In this document: positions 6,462 through 15,428 of the stretch, in pieces
Position numbering within the stretch: position 1 is the stretch's first letter
Layout: each line of letters starts with the position of its first letter
Source: RPQJ01 sp031404015
GTDB taxonomy: Bacteria > Pseudomonadota > Gammaproteobacteria > Steroidobacterales > Steroidobacteraceae
DNA: 15,821 bases
NCBI GenBank assembly: GCA_031404015.1
Contig: JANNGT010000034.1
Span: 1 to 15,821, forward strand
Direction of reading: 5' to 3'
The notes under the pieces: generated by a model
Told to the model about the DNA's origin: nothing
The model's input: only the letters and a program-made list of their open reading frames with translations
The model's database searches: none
Position numbers and translations under genes: made by a program

Positions 6462-7031
6462 ATGCAGCCTGGCGCCACGACCCTTCGCTCACTGCGGGAT
6501 CAGCCGTTCGAACTGCTGCGGGAGATCGATCGCCGCGCGCGTGCCGCCGCCCAGGGCCAGCCCGAAGCCGTGGCTGCCGGCGCGGAATGGGTCGGCGTCG
6601 CGTTTCGTCTCGGCGGCGAGGCATTCCTGCTCGCGCGCGAAGAAACGCGCGAAGTCCTGGCCTACCCGGCGTCGGTCACGCGGGTGCCAGGCGCCAGGGC
6701 GTGGGTCCGCGGCCTGTCGAACGTGCGTGGCCAGCTGCTGCCGGTCGTCGACTTGCGCTCGTTCCTGGGCGCGGGAGCCACCCCCGTCACGCGCTCCAGC
6801 CGCGTCCTCATCGCCAGTCACCGCGAGATTCCCGCCGGCCTCGTCGTCGACGAAGTCATGGGGTTCCGACGTTTTTACGAAAGCGAGTTCTCCGCCGACC
6901 TGCCGCCCACGCTGCTGCGCTGCGAGCGCTACCTGGCTGGCGCTTTTCGCCGTGGCGCCGAGGTCTGGCCCGTGTTCAGCGTGCGCGCGCTGCTCGAAAG
7001 TCCACAGTTCATGCAGGCCGCTGCGTCTTGA
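6462..7031 (+). CDS. pilI: CheW-like coupling protein PilI
   Basis: The 189-residue product has an N-terminal helix typical of PilI (FELLREIDRRARAAA, about 16-30) and a CheW domain (about 43-185). The CheW features are WVGVAFRLGGEAFLLAREE, the VPGARAWVRGLSNVRGQLLPVVDL segment and the C-terminal VWPVFSVRALLESPQF. CheW proteins link receptor (PilJ) to kinase (ChpA) in the chemosensory array. The ATG is one base after the pilH TGA and has no recognisable ribosome-binding site, so translation is probably coupled to pilH. pilJ follows after 34 nt. Confidence 0.93.
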   Translation: MQPGATTLRSLRDQPFELLREIDRRARAAAQGQPEAVAAGAEWVGVAFRLGGEAFLLAREETREVLAYPASVTRVPGARAWVRGLSNVRGQLLPVVDLRSFLGAGATPVTRSSRVLIASHREIPAGLVVDEVMGFRRFYESEFSADLPPTLLRCERYLAGAFRRGAEVWPVFSVRALLESPQFMQAAAS

Positions 7032-7065
7032 GCCGCGCGCCGATCCGCCCAGAGCAGGTAACGAC

Positions 7066-9177
7066 ATGAGTAATCAAATCGACGCCGCCCGGTTGCAGCC
7101 GCTGCTGCTCGGCGTGGCGATCGTCGCCGCGCTGCTCGCTGCGGCAGCGCTATTGCTGTCGGGGCGCGCGTTGCAACAGCAGGCGCAGCTGCGCGAGCAC
7201 ATGGCGACCCTTACGTCCGTCGCGCAGAACATCCCGTTGCAGGCCGGCGCTGCGGTGCGCGGTTCCGAGCCCGCGTTTGACGCGCTCGCCGCCTCGCGCA
7301 CCCGACTCGAACGCGTGATCGACGAAATCAATGCGGGCAAGTCCGCGGTGGCGCTGCTGGCGTCGCCGAGCGCACGCATGCTCGGTGGCGAGCGGGGTTG
7401 GCCGGCGCTGCTGGAGCAGTCGCAGGCCGTGCTCGACGGCCGTGACGCCGCGCTGCAGGCACAAAAGGCGGCGGCCAGCGTGCGGGAGTCCACTCCCCAA
7501 TTGCTTTCAACCGCGGCAGGCGTGCTCAAGGCAATGGGCCCGGCTCGGCCCGACGCGGTCAATCGCAACTTCGAAAGGTTCGAGCTGCGCGCGCAAGCCA
7601 TCGACCAGGACCTTACGGCGCTCGCCGACGGCACGGCCTCGGTCGAAGCGGCTTCGCGTCGCCTGACCGACAGCCTCGATTTCATGGCGCAGGTGACCAA
7701 CGGCGTCAACGGCCGCGAGAACACCCTGGGCGTCACGCCGGCGGTCGGCGATGCAGCCCGCGCGGCCAAGGCGCTGGAAGCCGGGTTCGGCACCGAAGCC
7801 GGACAAGTGCGCGCTGTGATCGCGCTCGCCGACCAGCTCGAGCAGATGCAGGCCGCGCGCAACGCATTGACCGAGACCGGTGCAGGACTCGGCAGCGGGC
7901 TTGCTGCGATCGAAGCCAGGGGCACGCTCGCGCAGGGCGGCTGGCTTGCGAATCCGTGGCTGCCGCTGGTGTTCATCGCGATCACGCTGCTGGCGCTCGG
8001 CGCGGCCTTCTGGCTGCAACGCGAACTGGCGGTACTGCGTCAGGCAGCGGAACTGCAGGGCAAGCAGAACGAACGCAACCAGCAAGCCATCCTGCGCCTG
8101 CTCGACGAACTGTCGAGCCTCGCCGACGGCGACCTCACCGTGCAGGCAACCGTCACCGAGGACATCACTGGCGCAATCGCCGATTCGATCAATTACGCGA
8201 TCGAGGCGCTGCGCGAACTCGTCGTCACGATCAACGATTCGGCAGTCAAGCTCGACGGCGCCACGCGCCAGACGCAGGCGTTGTCCACGCACCTCGCGAA
8301 GGCCTCGGCTGCGCAGTCGAAGCAGATCGGGGCAGCGTCCGAATCGATTGCCGCAATGGCCTCGTCCACCGAGGAAGTGTCCGGCAACGCCGAGCGTTCA
8401 TCCGACGTGGCGCGGCATTCGGTCGACATCGCCCACAAGGGCGGTGACGCCGTGCGGCGCACGATCGACGGCATGAACGCGATCCGCGAGAACATCCAGG
8501 AAACGTCCAAGCGCATCAAGCGCCTGGGCGAAAGCTCGCAGGAAATCGGCAACATCGTCGAACTCATCAACGACATCGCCGAGCAGACCAACATCCTGGC
8601 GCTCAATGCGTCGATCCAGGCGTCGATGGCGGGCGAGGCCGGCCGTGGCTTCGCGGTGGTCGCGGACGAAGTGCAGCGGCTCGCCGAGCGCGCCGCCAAT
8701 GCGACGAAGCAGATCGAAGTGCTCGTGCGCACGATCCAGGCCGACACCAACGAGGCCGTCGTCTCGATGGAGCGCACCACGACCGACGTGGTCGGTGGTG
8801 CACTTCTCGCCGAGAACGCCGGCGCCGCGCTCGAGGAAATCGAGCTGGTCTCCAACCAGATCGCGAGCCTCGTGCAGAACATCTCCGCCAGTTCGCGGCA
8901 GCAGGCGGGCGTGTCGCAGAGCATCTCGCGCAACATGCAGGTGCTGCGCGAGATCAGCTCGCAGACCGCCGAGAGCACGACGGCGACCTCCACATCGATC
9001 GGCAAACTGGCCGAGCTGGCCGCGCAGTTGCGCAAGTCGGTCACCGGATTCCGCTTGCCGGGCGCGATGATGTCGACGGCAACGGGCGAGTATCCGGCAC
9101 TGAAGCCGGCAGAGCCGCCCCTTGCGGCCGAGCCGGCTGCGGAACGAATCCGTCGCATCGGCAGCGTCGCCGGCTGA
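7066..9177 (+). CDS. pilJ: Pilus chemoreceptor (methyl-accepting chemotaxis protein) PilJ
   Basis: The 703-residue protein is an inner-membrane chemoreceptor of the PilJ type, about 20 residues longer than the Pseudomonas protein (~682). Predicted membrane segments are residues 11-32 and 298-318, bracketing a ~265-residue Ala-rich helical periplasmic sensor. A HAMP-like segment (about 320-385) leads into a long cytoplasmic coiled coil. The hairpin tip starts at E506 (EQTNILALNASIQASMAGEAG) and continues RGFAVVADEVQRLAERAANATKQIE, the segment that binds CheW and kinase. The IQASMAGEAG variant, instead of the IEAARAGE of most receptors, is characteristic of PilJ. The C-terminal tail is disordered-looking and lacks an NWETF-type pentapeptide for CheR/CheB docking. 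The ATG is preceded by AGGT about 6 nt upstream. In Pseudomonas PilJ senses pilus/PilA and surface contact. Confidence 0.95.
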   Translation: MSNQIDAARLQPLLLGVAIVAALLAAAALLLSGRALQQQAQLREHMATLTSVAQNIPLQAGAAVRGSEPAFDALAASRTRLERVIDEINAGKSAVALLASPSARMLGGERGWPALLEQSQAVLDGRDAALQAQKAAASVRESTPQLLSTAAGVLKAMGPARPDAVNRNFERFELRAQAIDQDLTALADGTASVEAASRRLTDSLDFMAQVTNGVNGRENTLGVTPAVGDAARAAKALEAGFGTEAGQVRAVIALADQLEQMQAARNALTETGAGLGSGLAAIEARGTLAQGGWLANPWLPLVFIAITLLALGAAFWLQRELAVLRQAAELQGKQNERNQQAILRLLDELSSLADGDLTVQATVTEDITGAIADSINYAIEALRELVVTINDSAVKLDGATRQTQALSTHLAKASAAQSKQIGAASESIAAMASSTEEVSGNAERSSDVARHSVDIAHKGGDAVRRTIDGMNAIRENIQETSKRIKRLGESSQEIGNIVELINDIAEQTNILALNASIQASMAGEAGRGFAVVADEVQRLAERAANATKQIEVLVRTIQADTNEAVVSMERTTTDVVGGALLAENAGAALEEIELVSNQIASLVQNISASSRQQAGVSQSISRNMQVLREISSQTAESTTATSTSIGKLAELAAQLRKSVTGFRLPGAMMSTATGEYPALKPAEPPLAAEPAAERIRRIGSVAG

Positions 9178-9194
9178 CGTAACGGAACGACGAC

Positions 9195-12100
9195 GTGACC
9201 CACGATTCCACGCCGCTCGCCACGGTCGACGAGGCTCACGCCTCGTTGCTGGTGATTGCACGCGAGATTGCCGCCGAACTGCACGAGGCACGGGTCGCGC
9301 TCGAGACCTTTGCGGACAAGCCTGACGACCGCGGCGCGCTGCATCGATTCGCTGCGCACATTCATCTCGCTCGCGGCGCCTTGCGCCTGGCCGAGGTCTA
9401 TGGCGGCGCGTTGCTCGCCGAAGAAATGGAGTTCGTCGCGCGTTACGTCGACGCGCACTCGGGCGAAGGCCGCGCCGATTCCGATGGGCTCGATGCGCTG
9501 GTGCGCGCCATGGAACAGCTGCCCGCCTACGTCGAGCGGGTCGCCACCGGCGCCCGCGACCTGCCGCTGGTGCTGCTGCCGCTGCTCAATGACCTGCGCG
9601 CCGTGCGCGGCGGAGCACTGCTGTCCGAGGGCACGCTGCTGCTGCTCAACCTGCGCTCCGACGAGCAACCGCAACCTGCTTCGCCCCACGTGGGCGACCG
9701 GGAAGTGGCGGAACTCGCCAAGCGCTTGCGGCCGCGCTTCCAGATCGCGTTGCTCGGCTGGATTCGCGGCGAGCAGGTCGACGAGAACCTGCATCACCTC
9801 GCGGAAATCGCCGTGCAGTTCGAGCGTGCCGCGTCGACGCAGCCGCTGTTCCAGTTGTGGTGGGTCGTGGGCGCACTGCTCGAAGCGTTGCGCGCCGACG
9901 GCCTCGAACCCACCGTCTCGGTCAAGCGCGTGCTGGGCCACGTCGACCGCGAGCTGAAGCGCCTGCAGGACGGCGAGCAACGCTATTCCAGCGTGCCACC
10001 GGTCGAAGTCCTGAACAACCTGCTGTACTACGTCGCGCAGAGTTCCGTCGCCGGCGAGCGCGTCAGCGCGGTGCGCCAGTCGTTCGGCCTGCACGACATG
10101 GTCGCGAGCAGCGAAACGACGGCGCCCGATGCGGCCGATGTACTGTCTGCGCCGAGTGTCCGGCTGATGCGGACGGTGGCGGCGGCGATCCGTGAAGACC
10201 TCACGCGCGTGAAGGACGTGCTCGACATCTTCGTGCGCAAGGGCGCGACGCAGGTCGACGAGCTGCAGCCGCAGCTCGAGATGCTGCGCAAGATCAGCGA
10301 CACGCTCGGCGTGCTGGGCCTCGGTGCCCTGCGCGCCCGGGTCGAAGGCGAACTGGATACGCTGCGAGCGATGGTCGAGCGGCGCATCGTGCCGAACGAC
10401 GCGGCACTGCTCAGCATCGCTGCTGCACTGATTGCCGTCGAGGACAGCCTCGATGCGCAACTGGTGCGGCTGATCCTGCCTGATGCCAGCTCGGATGCGA
10501 CGCCGGGCGAGCCCACTGACGAGGAATTCCGCGTCGTGCAGGAAGCGGTCCTGCGCGAATGCATCGTCAACATGGCGCGCATCAAGGAAGCGGTGACGCA
10601 GTCGCTGTCCGCTCCGGCCGAGGCGCAGGGCCTCGACCAGGTGCCGCAACTCGTGCGCGGCATCACGGCCGGCCTGTTGATGCTCGGCAAGCAGCGCGCT
10701 GTGGAAGTCATGGAACGCGTGGGTCGTGCACTGGGCACGATCGTGCGGCCCGATGAGCATTCGCTCGCTCCGGCGCGGCTCGAGCGCCTGGCCGACGCGG
10801 TCGTCGCCGTCGAGTATTACATGGAAACGTTGCAGGCCGGTCGTGCCGACCAGTGGCACATGCTCGAGGCGGCCGACGCAAGACTCGCCGAAATGGAACC
10901 TGGCGGCGCCCGCGTGGTGCCATTGCGCGAGGCGAAGCCGGTTGCGCTCGCTGGGCCACCTGACGCCCCTGCTCCAGTCGCAAGTCCGTCCGTACCGACG
11001 CCCGCGCTGACGCCGGCGACGCGCCAGCCGTTCATTGCAGCGGACCCCGAGTTCCTGCAGTTGTTCGTCGAGGAAGCGCGCGAAAACGTCGCGCGACTCG
11101 CAACGCTGTATCCGCAGTGGGAGACGAATCCGCAGGATGCGGAGGCGCTGCGCGACCTGCGGCGGGCATTCCACACGCTCAAGGGCAGCGGCCGCATGGT
11201 CGGCGCCCAGCGGATCGGCGAGTTCTCGTGGAGCATCGAGTCGCTGCTCAATCGCGTGATCAGCCAGACGCTGCAGCGCTCGCCCGACATCCTGTTCGTC
11301 GTGCGCGACGCGGTCGCCGCAATGCCGCAGCTGGTCGACGAGATCGACGGCGGCACGACTGCCACCGCGGACTTCGCTGCGATCATGGCGCGTGCCGACG
11401 CATTATCGGGCCGCGAAGGCCCTGCGCTGCCAGTCGCCGCCGTGCACGAGGCCCGGCTCGAGGCTACGGTCGTCACGCAGTCCGCAACGACGCAGGCGGC
11501 GTCCAGCCAGGAAGAGCTGGCGATGGATCCCGTGCTGCGCGAGATTTTCCGCAAGGAAACGGCGGGCCACATCCTCGTCGTGCGCCAGTTCCTGGAGCGC
11601 TGTGCGCGCGGACGCGCGCCGCATCCAGTCTCCGAGGCGCTCTATCGCGCTTGCCACACATTGAGTGGCATCGCCAAGACGGCCGGCGCGCGGCAGGGCA
11701 TCAAGGTGGCCGAGCCCATGGAGCGTTACGTCCGCAAGCTGTACGACAACGGCCACGGGCTGGCACCCGAAGGACTCGAACTGCTGCAGGACACGGTGCG
11801 ATTGCTCGAGACGGTCTCTGAGCACGTCGACGAGAACACCGGCTTTTTCCCCGAACAGACGCGCCTGACCGCAGGCTGGCTCGCTCTCGAACGGCACCTC
11901 GACGCCGAGCTGGCACGCCTCGCGGAAGCCGCCGCCGAACGCACGCTGGGCGACGCGTGGCGTGGCAACCCGCCAGCACCGTCGTCCGCCGAACCGGCCG
12001 AAGGCATCGGGCAACCTGCGCCGATCCCGGTCGAAGAATTCACCGAGCCGTCGCTGCCGCGCCTCACCGATGAAACTCTGGGCGCGTTCGATGCCGACGC

Positions 12101-14855
12101 CGATCACACAGCACCACATGAGACCTTGACCGAGCGCCGCGACCTCGAGCCGGTGCTGGAGCCGACCGCGCCTTCTGCGCCGCCGACGATCGAGGTGCGC
12201 ACTCCGGCAGCAGACGAAACAGGATTCGGGGAAGATTTCGACGCCGACATTGCCGCCATTTTCGGCGAGGAGGCGACCGAACTGCTCGAACAGTCCGAAG
12301 CCGCCTTCGCGCGCTGGCGCGCGGACCGCAATGATTACGCCCAGGTCACCGAACTGAAGCGACTGCTGCACACGCTGAAAGGTGGCGCGCGCATGGCTGG
12401 CATCCGTGCGATGGGTGACCTCAGCCACGAAGTCGAGACGTTCCTGTCGATCATCGAGTCCGGCACGTTGCCGGCGGATGGAACTGCCTTGGACGTGCTG
12501 CAGGCGTCGCTGGACGAATTGCACCGCATGCGCGAAGCCGCCAACTCTGGCCAGCGTCTTGTGCCGGCGCGCGAGCTGATGCAACGACTGCGCGGGATGG
12601 CCGCAGGAGCCCACGAGGCCGAACCTGCAGCGGTCATCGTCGAGTCCACCGCGGAGGTCTATGCAGCCGCAACGCCGGACGAGTTCGACGTCGAGGCGAT
12701 CGCGCCGGAGACTGTCGACGAAGGCGTGCTCGAAGCGATGTTCGAAGAGGCGGGCGAGGAGATCATTCTCGAAACGCCAGCAACGGATGCCATCGCCGAC
12801 GCTGCGGACGCCGTCAATGACGAGGAGGCCTTCGCTGCGGTTTTCGCTGCCGCGCCAGCGCCGCCAGCGCCGCCAGCGCCGCCAGCGCCGCCAGCGCCGG
12901 CAGCGCTGCCAACGTTCGTGCCGCCGCCCGAGCGCTTCGTCATTCCGGCGCCTCCGCTCGAGGCCGCCGCGGATGCCCCGCCGCTGCACGCGCAGGTCCC
13001 TGTCTTGCCGGGCCGCGAACCCGTTGCCCCGGCGGAACGCGCCGAACTCGCGCGCGTCGACGCCGACCTCCTCGACGAACTGCTCAACAACGCGGGCGAG
13101 GTCAGCATCTTCCGCGCGCGCATCGAGCAGCAGATGACGTCCATCGAGTTCAACCTTGCTGAACTTGATCGCACCGTCACGCGCCTGCGTGAGCAGTTGC
13201 GCAAGCTCGAGATGGAGACCGAAGCGCAGATCCTGCACAAGCACCAGACCGAAGACGCCGCGCCGCGCACCGATTTCGATCCGCTCGAGCTCGACCGGTA
13301 TTCGAACATCCAGCAACTGTCGCGCGCGCTCGCCGAATCGGTCAGCGACGTGGGCAGCATCGAAGACCTGCTCGCGCAGCTCAATCGCGAGACGCAGAAC
13401 CTGCTGCAGCAGCAGGGCCGCGTCGTCACGGAAGTGCAGAACGGCCTCATGCGCACGCGCATGGTCCCGTTCCAGCGGCACGTGCAGCGCCTCACGCGCC
13501 TGTTGCGCCAGACCGCGACCGAATGTGGCAAGAAGGCCGAGTTGATCGTCGAGGGCGCCTCGGGCGAGCTCGACCGCCAGGTCCTCGAGCGGATGCTGCC
13601 ACCGTTCGAACACATGCTGCGCAATGCCGTGGTGCACGGTCTCGAGACTCCCGCGGCACGCGTCGAGTCCGGCAAGCCAGAGACCGGACGCATTACGCTG
13701 AAACTGCAGCGTGAAGGTGCCGAGGTCGTGATCACCGTCGAGGACGACGGCGCGGGGCTCGATGTCGCGGCGATCCACGCGAAGGCCCGCCAGATGGGCT
13801 TGTTGCAAGCCGGCATGGAGCTGACCGACGAAGAATCGCTGCAGCTGATCCTGGAGCCCGGATTCAGCACGGCTGACCGCCTCACGCAACAGGCCGGCCG
13901 CGGCGTGGGCATGGACGTGGTGGCCACCGAGATCAAGAAGCTCGGGGGCGGGCTCTTCATCGAATCGAAGCGCGGCTTCGGCGCGCGGTTCACGATCAGG
14001 CTGCCGTTCACGCTGGCAATCACGCAGGCCTTGATCGTGCGCGTGCACGACGAGTTCTTTGCGCTGCCGATGGCAACCGTCGAAGGCGTTGCGCGACTCA
14101 CGCGCTCGGAGATCCAGCGCCACCTCGGACAGGATCCGTCCACGTTCACGTACGGCGGCAATCCCTACCGCTTCCAGCATCTCGGCGTGTTCGTCGGCAG
14201 CGGTCCGTCGCTGCTGCCCGAAACCGACGTGGCGCTGCCGGTCATCCTGGTGCGCGCAGGCGAACACTCCACCGCGCTCGTGACCGACGAACTCATTGGC
14301 AGCCGTGAAATCGTGGTGAAGCCGGTGGGCCCGCAGATTGCGGGCATCCGCGGCATTTCCGGCGCGACGATCCTCGGCGACGGCCGCATCGTCGTGATCC
14401 TCGACATGGGCACGATGGTGCGTTCCGAATGGCGCGCGCGCTCGGCCGAGCAGGAACGCTCGGTGCGGGACGATCGCATCTTCGCCATGGTCGTCGACGA
14501 CTCGATCACGGTGCGCCGCGTCACGCAGCGCCTGCTCGAGCGCAATGGCATGCGGGTACTGACGGCGAAGGACGGCGTCGAGGCCGTGTCACTGCTGCAG
14601 GAACACGTCCCTGACGTGATCCTGCTCGACATCGAAATGCCGCGCATGGACGGGTATGAAGTCGCGTCGCACGTGCGCAGCGATGCGCGGCTCGCCGACG
14701 TGCCGATCATCATGATCACCTCGCGCGCAGGCGACAAGCATCGGGCGCGAGCCATCGAGATCGGCGTCGACGACTACCTGGGCAAGCCCTACCAGGAAAG
14801 CCAGTTGCTCGACGCGATCGAGCCGCTGGTGCTCGCCCGCAGGCGGCTGCCATGA
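9195..14855 (+). CDS. chpA: Chemosensory hybrid histidine kinase ChpA (PilL), CheA-like
   Basis: An 1886-residue cytoplasmic kinase, shorter than Pseudomonas ChpA (~2470). Phosphotransfer-like bundles come first. The N-terminal one has H55/H57 in FAAHIHLARGAL. Two degenerate bundles around residues 320-400 and 440-560 have no histidine at the expected place. Three canonical Hpt domains follow: H660 (FHTLKGSGRM), H821 (CHTLSGIAK) and H1059 (LHTLKGGARM). A Pro-Ala linker (1220-1240) leads to a dimerisation segment (from about 1287, DADLLDELLNNAGE), then the ATPase domain with N box H1473-x3-N1477-x3-H1481, D1517DGAG (G1) and G1568RGVG (G2). A CheW-like domain (about 1605-1745) and a C-terminal receiver (D1768, D1769, phosphoacceptor D1812, K1864) complete it. 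It should phosphorylate PilG and PilH. The start is GTG, 17 nt after pilJ, with a weak GGAA site; the stop overlaps the chpC ATG. Confidence 0.95.
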   Translation: MTHDSTPLATVDEAHASLLVIAREIAAELHEARVALETFADKPDDRGALHRFAAHIHLARGALRLAEVYGGALLAEEMEFVARYVDAHSGEGRADSDGLDALVRAMEQLPAYVERVATGARDLPLVLLPLLNDLRAVRGGALLSEGTLLLLNLRSDEQPQPASPHVGDREVAELAKRLRPRFQIALLGWIRGEQVDENLHHLAEIAVQFERAASTQPLFQLWWVVGALLEALRADGLEPTVSVKRVLGHVDRELKRLQDGEQRYSSVPPVEVLNNLLYYVAQSSVAGERVSAVRQSFGLHDMVASSETTAPDAADVLSAPSVRLMRTVAAAIREDLTRVKDVLDIFVRKGATQVDELQPQLEMLRKISDTLGVLGLGALRARVEGELDTLRAMVERRIVPNDAALLSIAAALIAVEDSLDAQLVRLILPDASSDATPGEPTDEEFRVVQEAVLRECIVNMARIKEAVTQSLSAPAEAQGLDQVPQLVRGITAGLLMLGKQRAVEVMERVGRALGTIVRPDEHSLAPARLERLADAVVAVEYYMETLQAGRADQWHMLEAADARLAEMEPGGARVVPLREAKPVALAGPPDAPAPVASPSVPTPALTPATRQPFIAADPEFLQLFVEEARENVARLATLYPQWETNPQDAEALRDLRRAFHTLKGSGRMVGAQRIGEFSWSIESLLNRVISQTLQRSPDILFVVRDAVAAMPQLVDEIDGGTTATADFAAIMARADALSGREGPALPVAAVHEARLEATVVTQSATTQAASSQEELAMDPVLREIFRKETAGHILVVRQFLERCARGRAPHPVSEALYRACHTLSGIAKTAGARQGIKVAEPMERYVRKLYDNGHGLAPEGLELLQDTVRLLETVSEHVDENTGFFPEQTRLTAGWLALERHLDAELARLAEAAAERTLGDAWRGNPPAPSSAEPAEGIGQPAPIPVEEFTEPSLPRLTDETLGAFDADADHTAPHETLTERRDLEPVLEPTAPSAPPTIEVRTPAADETGFGEDFDADIAAIFGEEATELLEQSEAAFARWRADRNDYAQVTELKRLLHTLKGGARMAGIRAMGDLSHEVETFLSIIESGTLPADGTALDVLQASLDELHRMREAANSGQRLVPARELMQRLRGMAAGAHEAEPAAVIVESTAEVYAAATPDEFDVEAIAPETVDEGVLEAMFEEAGEEIILETPATDAIADAADAVNDEEAFAAVFAAAPAPPAPPAPPAPPAPAALPTFVPPPERFVIPAPPLEAAADAPPLHAQVPVLPGREPVAPAERAELARVDADLLDELLNNAGEVSIFRARIEQQMTSIEFNLAELDRTVTRLREQLRKLEMETEAQILHKHQTEDAAPRTDFDPLELDRYSNIQQLSRALAESVSDVGSIEDLLAQLNRETQNLLQQQGRVVTEVQNGLMRTRMVPFQRHVQRLTRLLRQTATECGKKAELIVEGASGELDRQVLERMLPPFEHMLRNAVVHGLETPAARVESGKPETGRITLKLQREGAEVVITVEDDGAGLDVAAIHAKARQMGLLQAGMELTDEESLQLILEPGFSTADRLTQQAGRGVGMDVVATEIKKLGGGLFIESKRGFGARFTIRLPFTLAITQALIVRVHDEFFALPMATVEGVARLTRSEIQRHLGQDPSTFTYGGNPYRFQHLGVFVGSGPSLLPETDVALPVILVRAGEHSTALVTDELIGSREIVVKPVGPQIAGIRGISGATILGDGRIVVILDMGTMVRSEWRARSAEQERSVRDDRIFAMVVDDSITVRRVTQRLLERNGMRVLTAKDGVEAVSLLQEHVPDVILLDIEMPRMDGYEVASHVRSDARLADVPIIMITSRAGDKHRARAIEIGVDDYLGKPYQESQLLDAIEPLVLARRRLP
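12852..12905 (+). repeat. In-frame 9-bp tandem repeat coding a Pro-Ala linker in ChpA
   Basis: Four exact tandem copies of CCGCCAGCG at 12861-12896 are flanked by one-mismatch copies at 12852-12860 and 12897-12905. Because the unit is 9 bp the reading frame is kept, encoding repeated Pro-Ala-Pro triplets at about residues 1220-1237. The tract separates the last Hpt domain from the dimerisation domain and probably acts as a flexible spacer. Slippage could vary its length between strains without disrupting the kinase. Confidence 0.9.
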
Positions 14856-15355
14856 GCGCGGGCTTCGGTACGTCGACGCTCACGAATATCGGCAGCAGCG
14901 GCGACGAACTGTATTGCCTGCTGGTCCCGCTTGCGGATGACCGGCTGCTGTTGCCGCGGTCATGCGTGACCGAGGTGATCAACTACCAGGCGCCGACCCC
15001 GATGGAAGGCGCGCCCTCCTGGTACCTGGGCACCATCGCCTGGGGCGGCCGGCGTGTGCCGCTCGTATCATTCGAGGCCACCTGCGGCAAGGCGCTGCCG
15101 CGCACGAGCGGTCGCACGCGCATCGTGGTCATGCAGGGCATCACGGAACTGACCGGCGGCCAGTTTGCAGTGCTCACGCAGGGCTTCCCGCAACTGGTGC
15201 GGCTGTCGCGGGAAGTCGTGCGCAGCGACGACTCACGCAGTTTCGGTGAGCGCATGCCCGTGATCGCGCAGGTCACGATGGTGAACGAGACACCGCTGAT
15301 TCCGGACTTCGAGCGGCTCGAGGAAATGATCGCCGAGGAGACGCGGGCCGTCTGA
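14852..15355 (+). CDS. chpC: CheW-like protein ChpC
   Basis: The 167-residue product is a single CheW domain of the length of Pseudomonas ChpC (about 168). It starts with a short tail, then DELYCLLVPLADDRLLLPRS (about 18-37) and VTEVINYQAPTP. The core APSWYLGTIAWGGRRVPLVSFE (54-75) is the coupling-protein hallmark. It presumably links ChpA to PilJ or another receptor as a second adaptor beside PilI. The ATG overlaps the chpA TGA (ATGA) and has AGGCGG 5 nt upstream. In Pseudomonas chpB (methylesterase) lies between chpA and chpC; here the two are directly fused in the operon. It is the last operon gene and faces rsmE. Confidence 0.9.
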   Translation: MSAGFGTSTLTNIGSSGDELYCLLVPLADDRLLLPRSCVTEVINYQAPTPMEGAPSWYLGTIAWGGRRVPLVSFEATCGKALPRTSGRTRIVVMQGITELTGGQFAVLTQGFPQLVRLSREVVRSDDSRSFGERMPVIAQVTMVNETPLIPDFERLEEMIAEETRAV

Positions 15356-15360
15356 TTCAC

Positions 15361-15405
15361 AGGAAGGACAGGAAGGGCAGGAAGGACAGGAAGCGCAGGA
15401 AGGGA
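15361..15405. repeat. Minisatellite, left array: five 9-bp AGGAAGGAC-type units
   Basis: Five contiguous 9-bp units begin six bases after the chpC stop: AGGAAGGAC, AGGAAGGGC, AGGAAGGAC, AGGAAGCGC, AGGAAGGGA. The plus strand is almost wholly purine apart from one or two C per unit. The consensus is the reverse complement (rotated) of the right array at 15429-15540, so the two arrays face each other across a 23-bp spacer (15406-15428). This is read directly from the sequence. Confidence 0.95.
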
Positions 15406-15428
15406 AGAACCGCGCTATCCGTCCGACT

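Noticed and set aside
8193..11174. Long minus-strand open frame (993 codons) antisense to pilJ and chpA
   Set aside because: Such frames are common opposite GC-rich genes. The translation is Arg/His/Ala-rich without any recognisable domain, and the plus strand encodes clear PilJ and ChpA motifs through the whole stretch.
11403..14267. Long minus-strand open frame (954 codons) antisense to chpA
   Set aside because: It has the same composition artefact, no domain, and lies over the conserved CheA catalytic core on the other strand.
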